NCBI GenBank assembly: GCA_035578905.1
Contig: JAQJVL010000201.1
Location: 744,001 to 808,000 of the forward strand
Source of the DNA: Stictocephala bisonia
Taxonomy: Eukaryota > Arthropoda > Insecta > Hemiptera > Membracidae
Direction: 5' to 3'
Length of the DNA: 64,000 bases
Both the position numbers and the translations under genes were made by a program. The notes below the pieces were generated by a model, which was given only the letters and a program-made list of their open reading frames with translations, was not told where the DNA came from and did not search any database. Of the stretch, positions 46,303 through 60,335 are shown piece by piece. The number at the start of each line of letters is the position of its first letter. The stretch's first letter is position 1.

Positions 46303-49300
46303 GGCTTATCAGGTATACATGTTCACTCCCATTAATACCACTGTAAGTGTATGGGTAGCAGAAGAGCCATTACTACTGAGTACCAGGCTTATCAGGTATA
46401 CATGTTCACTCCCATTAATACCACTGTAAGTGTATGGGTAGGCAGAAGAGCCATTACTACTGAGTACCAGGCTTATCTGGTATACATGTTCACTCCCATT
46501 AATACCACTTTAAGTGTACGGGTAGGCAGAAGAGCCATTACTACTGAGTACCAGGCTTATCAGGTATACATGTTCACTCCCATTAATACCACTTTATGTG
46601 TACGGGTAGACAGAAGAGCCATTACTACTGAGTACCAGGCTTATCAGGTATACATGTTCACTCCCATTAATACCACTTTATGTGTACGGGTAGGCAGAAG
46701 AGCCATTACTACTGAGTACCAGGCTCATCAGGTGTTCACTCCCATTAATACCACTTTAAGTGTACGGGTAGGCAGAAGAGCCATTACTACTGAGTACCAG
46801 GCTTATCAGGTGTTCACTCCCATTAATACCACTTTAAGTGTACGGGTAGGCAGAAGAGCCATTACTACTGAGTACCAGGCTCATCAGGTGTTCACTCCTA
46901 TTAATACCACTTTATGTGTACGGGTAAGCAGAAGAGCCATTACTACTGAGTACCAGGCTCATCAGGTGTTCACTCCTATTAATACCACTTTATGTGTACA
47001 GGTAGGCAGAAGAGCCATTACTACTGAGTACCAGGCTCATCAGGTGTTCACTCCTATTAATACCACTTTATGTGTACGGGTAGGCAGAAGAGCCATTACT
47101 ACTGAGTACCAGCCTTATCAGGTATATGTTCACTCCCATTAATACCACTGTAAGTGTACGGGTAGGCAGAAGAGCCATTACTACTGAGTACCAGGCTTAT
47201 CAGGTGTTCACTCCCATTAATACCACTGTAAGTGTATGAGTAGGCAGAAGAGCCATTACTACTGAGTACCAGGCTTATCAGGTATACATGTTCACTCCCA
47301 TTAATACCACTTTATGTGTACGGGTAGCAGAAGAGCCATTACTACTGAGTACCAGGCTCATCAGGTATACATGTTCACTCCCATTAATACCACTTTATGT
47401 GTACGGGTAGCAGAAGAGCCATTACTACTGAGTACTAGGCTTATCAGGTATACATGTTCACTCCCATTAATACCACTTTATATGTACGGGTAGCAGAAGA
47501 GCCATTACTACTGAGTACCAGGCTTATCAGGTATACATGTTCACTCCCATTAATACCACTGTAAGTGTATGGGTAGCAGAAGAGCCATTACTACTGAGTA
47601 CCAGGCTTATCAGGTATACATGTTCACTCCCATTAATACCACTGTAAGTGTATGGGTAGGCAGAAGAGCCATTACTACTGAGTACCAGGCTTATCTGGTA
47701 TACATGTTCACTCCCATTAATACCACTTTAAGTGTACGGGTAGGCAGAAGAGCCATTACTACTGAGTACCAGGCTTATCAGGTATACATGTTCACTCCCA
47801 TTAATACCACTTTATGTGTACGGGTAGACAGAAGAGCCATTACTACTGAGTACCAGGCTTATCAGGTATACATGTTCACTCCCATTAATACCACTTTATG
47901 TGTACGGGTAGGCAGAAGAGCCATTACTACTGAGTACCAGGCTCATCAGGTGTTCACTCCCATTAATACCACTTTAAGTGTACGGGTAGGCAGAAGAGCC
48001 ATTACTACTGAGTACCAGGCTTATCAGGTGTTCACTCCCATTAATACCACTTTAAGTGTACGGGTAGGCAGAAGAGCCATTACTACTGAGTACCAGGCTC
48101 ATCAGGTGTTCACTCCTATTAATACCACTTTATGTGTACGGGTAAGCAGAAGAGCCATTACTACTGAGTACCAGGCTCATCAGGTGTTCACTCCTATTAA
48201 TACCACTTTATGTGTACAGGTAGGCAGAAGAGCCATTACTACTGAGTACCAGGCTCATCAGGTGTTCACTCCTATTAATACCACTTTATGTGTACGGGTA
48301 GGCAGAAGAGCCATTACTACTGAGTACCAGCCTTATCAGGTATATGTTCACTCCCATTAATACCACTGTAAGTGTACGGGTAGGCAGAAGAGCCATTACT
48401 ACTGAGTACCAGGCTTATCAGGTGTTCACTCCCATTAATACCACTGTAAGTGTATGAGTAGGCAGAAGAGCCATTACTACTGAGTACCAGGCTTATCAGG
48501 TATACATGTTCACTCCCATTAATACCACTTTATGTGTACGGGTAGCAGAAGAGCCATTACTACTGAGTACCAGGCTCATCAGGTATACATGTTCACTCCC
48601 ATTAATACCACTTTATGTGTACGGGTAGCAGAAGAGCCATTACTACTGAGTACTAGGCTTATCAGGTATACATGTTCACTCCCATTAATACCACTTTATA
48701 TGTACGGGTAGCAGAAGAGCCATTACTACTGAGTACCAGGCTTATCAGGTATACATGTTCACTCCCATTAATACCACTGTAAGTGTATGGGTAGCAGAAG
48801 AGCCATTACTACTGAGTACCAGGCTTATCAGGTATACATGTTCACTCCCATTAATACCACTGTAAGTGTATGGGTAGGCAGAAGAGCCATTACTACTGAG
48901 TACCAGGCTTATCTGGTATACATGTTCACTCCCATTAATACCACTTTAAGTGTACGGGTAGGCAGAAGAGCCATTACTACTGAGTACCAGGCTTATCAGG
49001 TATACATGTTCACTCCCATTAATACCACTTTATGTGTACGGGTAGACAGAAGAGCCATTACTACTGAGTACCAGGCTTATCAGGTATACATGTTCACTCC
49101 CATTAATACCACTTTATGTGTACGGGTAGGCAGAAGAGCCATTACTACTGAGTACCAGGCTCATCAGGTGTTCACTCCCATTAATACCACTTTAAGTGTA
49201 CGGGTAGGCAGAAGAGCCATTACTACTGAGTACCAGGCTTATCAGGTATACATGTTCACTCCTATTAATACCACTGTAAGTGTACGGGTAGGCAGAAGAG

Positions 49301-50752
49301 CCATTACTACTGAGTACCAGGCTTATCAGGTATACATGTTCACTCCCAATAATACCACTTTATGTGTACGGGTAGCAGAAGAGCCATTACTACTGAGTAC
49401 CAGGCTTATCAGGTATACATGTTCACTCCCATTAATACCACTTTATATGTACGGGTAGCAGAAGAGCCATTACTACTGAGTACCAGGCTTATCAGGTATA
49501 CATGTTCACTCCCATTAATACCACTGTAAGTGTATGGGTAGGCAGAAGAGCCATTACTACTGAGTACCAGGCTTATCAGGTATACATGTTCACTCCCATT
49601 AATACCACTTTAAGTGTACGGGTAGGCAGAAGAGCCATTACTACTGAGTACCAGGCTTATCAGGTATACATGTTCACTCCCATTAATACCACTTTATGTG
49701 TACGGGTAGACAGAAGAGCCATTACTACTGAGTACCAGGCTTATCAGGTATACATGTTCACTCCCATTAATACCACTGTAAGTGTACGGGTAGGCAGAAG
49801 AGCCATTACTACTGAGTACCAGGCTTATCAGGTATACATGTTCACTCCTATTAATACCACTGTAAGTGTACGGGTAGGCAGAAGAGCCATTACTACCGAG
49901 TACCAGGCTTATCAGGTATACATGTTCACTCCTATTAAAACCACTGTAAGTGTACGGGTAGGCAGAAGAGCCATTACTACCGAGAACCAGGCTTATCAGG
50001 TATACATGTTCACTCCTATTAATACCACTGTAAGTGTACGGGTAGGCAGAAGAGCCATTACTACTGAGTACCAGGCTTATCAGGTATACATGTTCACTCC
50101 TATTAATACCACTTTAAGTGTACGGGTAGGCAGAAGAGCCATTACTACTGAGTACCAGGCTTATCAGGTATACATGTTCACTCCCATTAATACCACTGTA
50201 AGTGTACGGGTAGGCAGAAGAGCCATTACTACCGAGTACCAGGCTTATCAGGTATACATGTTCACTCCTATTAATACCACTGTAAGTGTACGGGTAGGCA
50301 GAAGAGCCATTACTACTGAGTACCAGGCTTTTCAGGTATACATGTTCACTCCTATTAATACCACTTTAAGTGTACGGGTAGGTAGAAGAGCCATTACTAC
50401 TGAGTACCAGGCTTATCAGGTATATATGTTCACTCCTATTAATACCACTCTAAGTGTACGGGTAGGCAGAAGAGCCATTACTACTGAGTACCAGGCTTAT
50501 CAGGTATACATGTTCACTCCTATTAATACCACTTTAAGTGTACGGGTAGGCAGAAGAGACATTACTACTGAGTACCAGGCTTATCAGGTATACATGTTCA
50601 CTCCTATTAATACCACTGTAAGTGTATGGGTAGGCAGAAGAGCAATTACTACTGAGTACCAGGCTTATCAGGTATACATGTTCACTCCTATTAATACCAC
50701 TTTAAGTGTACGGGTAGGCAGAAGAGCCATTACTACTGAGTGCCAGGCTTAT
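46303..50752. repeat. 84/75-bp minisatellite, block B (about 53 units, 1218-bp higher-order period)
   Basis: Same units as block A. The variant series starting at 46351 repeats at 47569 and 48787, exactly 1218 bp apart. The first two periods appear identical throughout, including odd variants such as TATCTGGTATACATG, GGGTAGACAGAAG and TATGAGTAGG. The third period follows the others for about 450 bp and then diverges. The rest (49502-50752) is mostly 84-bp units. No coding role is supported. Confidence 0.97.
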
Positions 50753-50755
50753 TAG

Positions 50756-52330
50756 TTAGCTGAAAATCTAACCAATACAACATGGTTTGGAATCCCTGGG
50801 TCCAATTGGCCCTCGGTTACATTGGCCATATCACTTACATTAATATGTGTCTTGTTAACCGTTTCTGTCAATGTTAGTTAGCTATTACATTACTTGCAAT
50901 ACTAACATAGAGTTCAGTTATAGATGTATATAGGATTATTGGACATTTGAAAGGGTTTTTGGTTTTCCAATGAACAATAGTAAGTCTAAGCTATTGCTAC
51001 AAACAACAGTTGATCTCACTTGAGGGCTATTAATAAATGACTTTTACTTAGAAACAGTTCAACTTAATAGCAATGTCTACACTCGTTTATCTACACTCAT
51101 CTGAGTTTCTCAATAATTCTGTAACTTTTTTAGCATTACCATACTTTCTTCACATTAAAGTTTGTCCAATTTAAAAGGTTTTATTTAATCCTTGAAATAA
51201 CATACACTTTGAAATCCTTACTACATTAATCTTTTTCACTTCAGTATTTATTTAAATATACTTAAATTAATTTTCATTTAATTAAAAAAATAATGTACTT
51301 AAATTTACTAAAAAGAAAAGAATTCTCTAAGTAACTAAAAAACAAAATGATACTTCATAAATAAAATATATAATGTTTTAAACACATCTTTGTAGTACAA
51401 AATAAATTATTCTTTTATCTTTGTAATACAAAATAAAGCAACTTTTAAAAGGTTTATATATTGTATAAAACATGTCAATTTTAGCACAGAGTAAATAGAA
51501 TGTATTATTGAAATCAACTAATTATCTATCAATTAAAAATTTATACTAGATATAGTTATAAAGTACCTCAGTTTTCCTTTGAGACTGGTTAACATTTAAT
51601 TTACAATACTTGTTAGAAGACGTACACTACTTAAACACGGAAACAAGGACAGCTAAAGGCAAAATGGGAGAGGTGTCATAGGAGACAAAAATGTAAATAA
51701 TGGCCAGCTAAGTAGTTTTCCCTGTTGGTAGAACGAGCCTTGCGTTACAAGCACAGGAAAGTTTCCACTTTACTCTTCCATTTTACACCAAATTGTATTA
51801 GTTTTCAATATTTTATTGATTAATGGGACTCTCCATCTGTTTGATATTATAAAGCTTAAAAGGAATTATCTACATACAAAATATATATACATAATAACGA
51901 GAGTTCAAAAAATGTGCTTTTCGCTTTAACAAGACGTTAATGTGCAATGATAGTAACATTTAAATTAGCTCATTTCAATAATCTACTACAGGCAAACTTA
52001 TTGTTATCACACCATACAACTTATTAATAAGATAGTTAAGAGCTAATTTAATTAAAAGAAAATGATAACTAATGAAAACCCCACCTCTGTAAGTAGTTTG
52101 GTTTTGTACAATTATTACTTGATGTAAATCATAACATTACTTGATAACTCACAATTTATTGAAACTTTTATCCAAAAAACAATCCAATATGATACCTTCC
52201 TCCTAAATGTACAATTCTATATGATATACTATTTATCCCACACAAACAATTCATTAGTTATATTTATCCTAAACATACAATCCAGTATTATATGTGTATC
52301 TTAAACGCACAATGATGTATACCGTATGAT
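50756..52330. other. Intron sequence, nothing recognised
   Basis: AT-rich sequence between the minisatellite and the Helitron-like segment, without arrays, termini or supported frames. Confidence 0.5.
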
Positions 52331-52359
52331 GCATATATTATAAAAGCCATTTACCACTC

Positions 52360-52697
52360 ATCACTATTTTTCCAAAACTATGGATCCAGTTGGCTTCAAA
52401 TTTTGTACATAGGTTTATCTTGGTCCCTAGAGGTTCACTAGAAAGGATTTTCCTTTCCAACCTCAGGACTCCATCCCACTAGCCTCCGAAATTCCCATGG
52501 TGTTTTTATGGAGCTATATTAATTGATTTATTTGATTAACAGCTGTTAAATAGAAACAAATTGAATAAAATTGTAGTAGGTTAAACTTGGATTGAAAAAA
52601 ATAGTAGAAAAATACAGCGTAAACTGAAAGCTTGTAGCACATTTCGATTATGTAATCAAACTCAATATTATACCGGCGAAGCGGCGGGTACAGCTAG
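52360..52697 (+). mobile_element. Helitron-like non-autonomous element (3' end recognised)
   Basis: Ends CCGGCGAAGCGGCGGG, a GC-rich hairpin region, then TACAGCTAG followed by T. The CTAG|T terminus shortly after a hairpin is the standard Helitron 3' end. The upstream stretch (GGATCCAGTTGGCTTCAAAT and following) belongs with it, but the TC start is not certain, so the left boundary is approximate. Confidence 0.68.
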
Positions 52698-52698
52698 T

Positions 52699-55569
52699 GG
52701 GACACATAAACCCATCTATTCTACATTCATTCTACAATAAGAATCCAATATGATATAATAAAACTACTTGGAACGACCTTGGAACGGAAAGCCGTTGTAA
52801 TTTTTATGAGCGTAGTTTTGGTTTTGTACATTACAAATTTGTTTTTGCGCAGATTGCACTGCCCTTTTTATTGTCTGTTGTCTTCTAATATTCAAGGTCA
52901 GTCGTGCAAAGAAATTCAGTGAAAGCGGTCTACTGTACATGTAAGGAATTTTCGTAAATTTTACTATGGCTTTCTATTAAAGTAACTTTTTATACTTATA
53001 ATATTTACTATACTATAACAGTTTTTCTTTTTATTTATACAAATATTAAATGTTTTATTGCTAATATTTTATTACCTTATTGTATTTTAATATATTTCTT
53101 ATTCTAGTATATTTTTAATTTGTTCTAACCATGGCTTTACGAAACTCAGAAATCGATAAGCTAATAGGACTAAGTCACCTTATAATAACTTTGCAAGTGC
53201 TGTACCTTACTACATCAAATGTTTTCTAATCAAATTTGCACATTTTCTTTATATGTTACATGTTTAATTATGAGTTTTGGTAACTTATAAATAATATTTT
53301 TAATATTTTGAAAAAATGTCTTCTTGATTTTTTTAGATTATAATAAAACATTTACTAATATGTACAATAAAGCACATATACTGTATTCAGAATAAAATGG
53401 TTTTTGTATTTAAAAAATACCTAAACATATATATATATTTTTTTTCAATAAAACAAAAAATCCTAAAATCTACTATGGCTTTCTAACAATGTAACTTAAA
53501 TTAGACTTTTCGTTCTAGGGTTAAACAACCATGTATATTCCAGACTTATCCTACAAAACAACCACACGTGAAAGTCATCCTGCAAAAACAATCTACCCTA
53601 CATGAAACATTCACCAAAAACAAACTGTATACGGATATCTTATGAAGAACCATGTATGACACATATTTCCAATACACACATATTTTTACTAAAAATTAAA
53701 GTTTATAATTAAGTGAAAACACACAAACATGGCTGTATAAAACATTCAACTTCTACACACAATACCAACTTATTTCTGTCTATTCCATAGTGATTTTTTG
53801 AATTTTTACAAGTACTATTTGATTACCTACAATGATTATACTGTAACTTTGGACATTTTTTTTCATTTCTGCGTCATAGGTAAACAAAAAATTAAAAAAA
53901 AAGCTAGTAGTTTATCTAAAATGTAACAACATATTATTATAGTGCTCTGAATTATAAACAATTTGGCTATCCTGGAATTATTTACAAAAATTTTGTATCG
54001 CTCCTAAGGAGAGTTATAAGTTATAATTTACGTAGAAAATTAAAAGTTTCTTTTCAATCTTTTCATGACAGTAATTATTTACTAATTCTTTTTGTAAGTT
54101 TTGATGGTAAATAAAGTTCTCAAGAATCAAAAAGAGCATATTTAGTATTTTTTTATAATTTTTTACAAGAAAGGCTTGCAAAGCGCCAAAAATGCTGCCA
54201 AAATTATTCGCACAGTTAAAAATAAACAGTGCTCATGATCTAGCGTTAAGGCGCACTGAAAGAAGTTTATTTCTTAGATTATTAACAATCTGGAAATAGA
54301 ACACTGTAATGCGCAGCAGAAGGTTAGCCCAAGCTGCTCTTTAAAAACACTACCTGATTAATCACGATTTTAATTTTAAACAAAATGAATGTTTGAGCAT
54401 GCAAACTTGCATTACAAACTTTTACAGAAAATGACAGGGCCCGATTCTGAATTTTTATCTTAACTCATTAGCTGGAAATTGTCTTCAGAATATTTTGATA
54501 CATCGCCGGTGTAAAGTGTTTTTATTACATTTTACGAGAATTTGTTAGTCAGGTTTTACTTGCTGAATGCTAAGAGCAATTATTAGTTAACATAAACAAG
54601 AAATAAATATATTTTCTTAGAATATATATGAATGTGTATTACAACTAACAATATTATTAGTAATATAGTTATTTATAATGCACATGTCTGTCTTCACTGG
54701 TCTTTTACCATAAATACTATCCCCTGGTAAAATGAAGCTACAAGAACAACACTGTCTACAACACTTCTTTACTAAGCAAATCCCTTAAAACACTCTTGCC
54801 AGTATGAGCATGCTCAGTACGTCAACTAAGGGACCATATACAACTGACCGTAAAAACTGCATATTAATTGTTTGTACAACCAAAAGTGAATTAATAAGTA
54901 TTAAAAAAAAATAAGTTTGCCCTAAACTTATTCAAAATCTAATATCACTTATTAAAATGTGATTGAATATATTTATATTTAATAAAAAAAGAAAAGTTAA
55001 CACTAATAATTTAAAATGTAACTCTTCAAAATGTTGATAAATCCATTAAACAGGAGGTGCAAAAAACATTACAAGATAAGAAATACAATTAGACTTAATT
55101 TTACCTTTTTTTAATTTTATCAAAAGCTAAAAAAATATGAAACTATCCCGTTTTAGTTATATAGTCAATTTAAAAAATGAACCAACAGCATATAAGCTAG
55201 TATAAGAAAGAATTTAAAAATCATTACCAGCATAAGAACAATCGAAGAACTAAAATATATTTTTTCAACAAAAATGGACAAAAAGTCAAAGGCTATCTTT
55301 CTGAAATAATACAGATAAAATTTCAGAGTGACAGTTTCAATAAATATTCAGGAACTGTTTAAAGAAGGCAAACAATTCAAATACTTGATCTTAGATCTGC
55401 ATATTCTGAGTGATTACTAGATTTGCACAATTGAACATGACTTTAATACGAAATTTCACTAAATTGATATCCTAATATACAAATCAGATACATGTCTACA
55501 AGCTGCAGTAATTTTAAGCTGTGTTGTAATTTTCACATTTACTTTGTTAAAAATTATTTCTACCATTGA
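52699..55569. other. Intron sequence; possible TTAA-type end near 53522
   Basis: AT-rich, no coding frame. CGTTCTAGGGTTAA near 53510-53524 could be a TTAA-type end, but I found no partner. The phrase TACTATGGCTTTCTA occurs at about 52962 and 53470, hinting at a diverged duplication. Confidence 0.4.
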
Positions 55570-56908
55570 AATGTAGAACTAACTATACTTAATATTTCTT
55601 TTAATGGTTCCTAGTTCTGTACAAACTGTATAACTAACTATACTTATTATTTTTTTATGGTTCCTAGTGCTGTACAAAATGTAAAACTAACTATACTTAT
55701 TATTTTTTAATGGTTCCTAGTGCTGTACAAAATGTAAAACTAACTATACTTATTATTTTTTAATGGTTCCTAGTGCTGTACAAAATGTAAAACTAACTAT
55801 ACTTATTATTTTTTAATGGTTCCTAGTGCTGTACAAAATGTAAAACTAACTATACTTATTATTTTTTAATGGTTCCTAGTGCTGTACAAAATGTAAAACT
55901 AACTATACTTATTATTTTTTAATGGTTCCTAGTGCTGTACAAAATGTAAAACTAACTATACTTATTATTTTTTAATGGTTCGTAGTGCTGTACAAAATGT
56001 AAAAATAACTATACTTATTATAGTTTTAATGGTTCCTAGTGCTGTACAAAATGTAAAACTAACTATACTTATTGTTTTTTAATGGTTCCTAGTGCTGTAC
56101 AAAATGTAAAACTAACTATACTTATAATTTTTTTAATGGTTCCTAGTGCTGTACAAAATGTAAAACTAACTATACTTATTATTTTTTAATGGTTCCTAGT
56201 GCTGTACAAAATGTAAAAATAACTATACTTATAATTTTTTTAATGGTTCCTAGTGCTGTACAAAATGTAAAACTAACTATACTTATTATTTTTTAATGGT
56301 TCCTAGTGCTGTACAAAATGTAAAACTAACTGTACTTATTATTTTTTAATGGTTCCTAGTGCTGTACAAAATGTAAAACTAACTGTACTTATTATTTTTT
56401 AATGGTTCCTAGTGCTGTACAAAATGTAAAACTAACTATACTTATTGTTTTTTAATGGTTCCTAGTGCTGTACAAAATGTAAAACTAACTATACTTATTA
56501 TTTTTTAATGGTTCCTAGTGCTGTACAAAATGTAAAACTAACTATACTTATTATTTTTTTAATGGTTCCTAGTGCTGTACAAAATGTAAAACTAACTATA
56601 CTTATTATTTTTTAATGGTTCCTAGTGCTGTACAAAATGTAAAACTAACTATACTTATTATTTTTTAATGGTTCCTAGTGCTGTACAAAATGTAAAACTA
56701 ACTATACTTATTATTTTTTTAATGGTTCCTAGTGCTGTACAAAATGTAAAACTAACTATACTTATTATTTTTTAATGGTTCCTAGTGCTGTACAAAATGT
56801 AAAACTAACTATACTTATTATTTTTTTAATGGTTCCTAGTGCTGTACAAAATGTAAAACTAACTATACTTATTATTTTTTAATGGTTCCTAGTGCTGTAC
56901 AAAATGTA
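55570..56908. repeat. 53-bp tandem repeat, about 25 copies
   Basis: The unit AATGGTTCCTAGTGCTGTAC, AAAATGTAAAACTAACTATA, CTTATTATTTTTT. Copies differ mainly in the T-run length and by single substitutions. Intronic, between exons 1 and 2. Confidence 0.96.
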
Positions 56909-58629
56909 GTTTTAGTCACATAACATGTTCTTGAAAACTAGCTATTAAAATAAACTAATTACAGATATATAAACAGTTCTATGTAGGAATGCCTGGCTGA
57001 CGGAACATTAATAATATAAAATTGAACTCTTATATTTATTACATCTACCATTTGTAGTAGGGCCTGAAAACTCCAACATTGTGTGGTAGTTAATATATCT
57101 ATATTATTTATTAACAACAATTTCTTAGATATTTTTACACCTTTTCCATCTTGTACTTATGTTTGTGTTAGAATAGAAAATTGTATAAAACACAAAATTG
57201 AGGTAATTGTTATAAAATATACATTTTATTAACTTCTTCTCTATTTTGGGTTTTATACTTCTTATCTTTTAAGTATATAAACTTGTACTGTATTTACAAT
57301 TCTACAACAGGTGTCTTATTTCTTTTTCTGAGACCAACTTTAATACATAATATATATTCACAAGTAAAGTAATGCTCAATTGTGCAAAACAGTCATGTCT
57401 TAAATTGCAAATCCAGGATTAGATAGAAGAGAATATTTACCTATTTCAGTGACCATGCTATTGGAGAGAGGTGAGTAAGGTTTAGTTGTTATAAATTACT
57501 ATTAAATGAAAAATCCCACACTATAAATAAAAAAAAGTCAAATCAAACAGGCTGTAAAGGACATAATGAGCATGTTACTAGTGTTTACCACAACAATGAA
57601 AGAAAATTACTTTGAACTTATCTGACAGTAACAAACTGACGAAATAATTTGCAATTTGGCTTCAATATTTCAATGCCAACTCTTAAAGCCAACATTATGA
57701 GTACAAAAACTGAATGCAATTCGATTTTTGGGAAAGTAAATGATAAAAATGTTTAGTACTCAATTTTTTTGACAGTTACTGTATAAGATAAATATATAAA
57801 ATTTACTGTTTCTGGCTTGAATGTCACAATTTAGCACCTAACAGCCAAGTAAGGAGTAGAACTTGAGCCTGTAAGTAAACTGCAATCTACAAATAAGTTA
57901 GTGAATTTCAGACCAATTGGGTATTCAAACCTGTTGCCATCGCTGTATTTTCCTATCAACTGCTTATTCTATATAATTAACAATTATTTTGATTTCCACA
58001 TACGGGGGTAATTAAAAAAAAAGCTTGGCTAATGACTTTTGTAGTTGCATTTTATTGCTTACTTTTATTGCAACTTTCATTCCGATGGTAAATTTTTAAT
58101 GGATGGTATTGATTAAAAAAGACAATTTATTAAAAAGATAATTATAAATATATTTGAATAAAAATAAAAGAAATGTTGTATCAAGTATTCCTCAATCTAT
58201 ATTTACAATTTGTTAAAATACAAATGTTGGAAATTAATTGTTCAGGTAAAAGTCCAAACAAGTTTAAAAACTTAAGTTTGATGAAAATATATTTGAGAAT
58301 TTGAGATGCAGAGATATTATTTCTGGCAGTTCTGCATTGTTTGTACAGTACACAAGCTATAGCCAGAGGCATTATCAGTTTAATGTATTGTATTTTTGCA
58401 CTACAACACTTAGCAACGCAGGCTTGCTCAAGTAAAGTGGTTGTCCTATTTCTTACTGCATTAATTTTATCTTAAAACTGTTTGGAAAAATATTAAACAG
58501 AAATTAATTCAAATTATAGTATGTAAATGGTGAAATGACTTTTGCAGTGTATATTCATTATGAAAACAATGATTTTATTTATATTCATTTTTACTATTAT
58601 TCATTATTAAGACGCTGATCATCAAGATA
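56909..58629. other. Intron sequence, nothing recognised
   Basis: AT-rich stretch without arrays, transposon ends or supported reading frames. Confidence 0.5.
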
Positions 58630-59400
58630 TAGGTGAATATGAAGTGCGAATGAGTGTGGTGAGAGTAAATAAACGAGTGTATTCATTGTTACTAACTAAA
58701 GTCGACTATTCCTCAGAATGAGATATTTATTCCACAGCTTTACGTGGAATTCGAACCACGTAGTGTTGGTTTGATTTCCAGCTAACTGACAAGCCTGACA
58801 CTCAATTCTCTTCCCTACACAACATCTGAACCATGACTACCATCCAACATGGACACCCCAGACTCCTCTAGTAGTGTCCACATTGATAGCAACCATTGAG
58901 CGGATGCCGTGTCAGTTTTAAGAGGACTGAGCATAGAACTTAACGCCTACAATCTCCTCAACACTTCGTCCCCAAGTACCCTAAAGATAAAGACGAATAT
59001 GACGAGTGAACGAGTGTGATGACTGTAGTCACTGATACTAACTTGTAGTCACTGATACTAACTTAAAAAACTTGTAGTCGACTCTTCCTTAAAATGAGCC
59101 ATTTATTAAAAGCCCAATTGCCAGGGCAACTAAGGTTCCGATATATGAGCTTACATGGAATATGAACCACATAATATTGGTCTGATTTTCAATTAAATGA
59201 CAAGCTTGATACTCAGTTCTCTTCCCTACATAACATCCATACTCTGACTACTACCTTACACTGATATATCAGACTTTTTTAGTAGTATCCACATCGATGG
59301 AAACCATTGAGCACATGCCGACAGAATTAATAGGACCGAGCATAGAACCTTCAATCTCCACAACACTTTGTTCCTAAGTAGCTGGGTTACAGTACTGCGC
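58630..59400. repeat. Diverged tandem duplication, two copies of about 380 bp
   Basis: Copy 1 (58630-58990) and copy 2 (58990-59400) share ordered words: GAGTGTG, GTCGACT(A/C)TTCC, ATTTATT, GTGGAAT/ATGGAAT with GAACCAC, ACTCA(A/G)TTCTCTTCCCTAC, AGTAGT(G/A)TCCACAT and AACCATTGAGC. Divergence is perhaps 15-20%, so the duplication is old. Function unknown. Confidence 0.78.
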
Positions 59401-59636
59401 TACTACAGTACTATTTGTAGATTTTCTATTTAGTGATATCAGTATTCCAACTGAACTGCTACCGTAAAACAAGCAAGGATTTAACAGAACACTGACATTA
59501 CCGAATCATGATAAAGAATTAACATGTATGTTTATTATTAAAGAAATATTGTTTTAAATGTGCAACATAGTACGATAATATAGACTATTTCCATTTACAG
59601 AGATCTAAATAAATGAGTTCCTCGAAATTATTTACC

Positions 59637-60335
59637 GACATGCCCACCCATACACGTGCAGTGATAATGACCTACCCGCCTACCCATACACGTACAGTGG
59701 TAATGACCCTCCTGCCCACGTATACATATGCAGTGGTAATGACCTACCCGCCCACCCATACACATACGGTGGTAATGACCCACCCACCGACCCATACACA
59801 TGCAGTGGTAATGACCTACCCGCCCACTCATAAACGTACAGTGGTAATGACCTACCCGCCCAACCATACACATACGGTGGTAATGACCCACCCACCGACC
59901 CATACACGTGCAGTGGTAATGACCTACCCGCCCACTCATACACGTACAGTGGTAATGACCTACCCGCCCACCCATACACGTGCAGTGGTAATGACCCACC
60001 TGCCCACCTATACATGTGCAGTGGTAATGACCTACCCGCCCACTCATACACGTACAGTGGTAATGACCTACCCGCCCACCCATACACGTGCAGTGGTAAT
60101 GACCCACCTGCCCACCCATACACATGCAGTGGTAATAACCTACCCGCCCACCCATACACGTACAGTGGTAATGACCCACCTGCCCACCCATACACGTGCA
60201 GTGGTAATGACCCACCAACCCACCCACACACGTACAGTGGTAATGACCCCAGTGGTAATGACCCACCTGCCCACCCATACACGTACAGTGGTAATGACTC
60301 ACCTGCCCACCCATACACATACAGTGGTAATGATA
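59637..60335 (-). repeat. 36-bp GC-rich minisatellite, left block (C-rich on + strand, about 19 units)
   Basis: The unit on the plus strand is CCCACCCATACACGTACAGT followed by GGTAATGACCTACCCG. The G-rich strand (GGGTGGGCGGGT) is the minus strand, which is the coding strand of the host gene. Period 36 is divisible by three and gives spurious frames in several phases. Confidence 0.96.

Noticed and set aside
42617..50755. Long open frames (up to 456 codons) repeating VYMFTPINTT and GRRAITTEYQAYQ
   Set aside because: They arise because the minisatellite periods (84 and 75 bp) are multiples of three and the unit lacks a stop in one frame. One-base-shorter units break the frames repeatedly, there are no splice signals or start context, and they run antisense to the host gene.
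55570..56908. Regularly spaced repeats that might suggest a CRISPR array
   Set aside because: The repeats are head-to-tail with no unique spacers, and the window is an animal intron.
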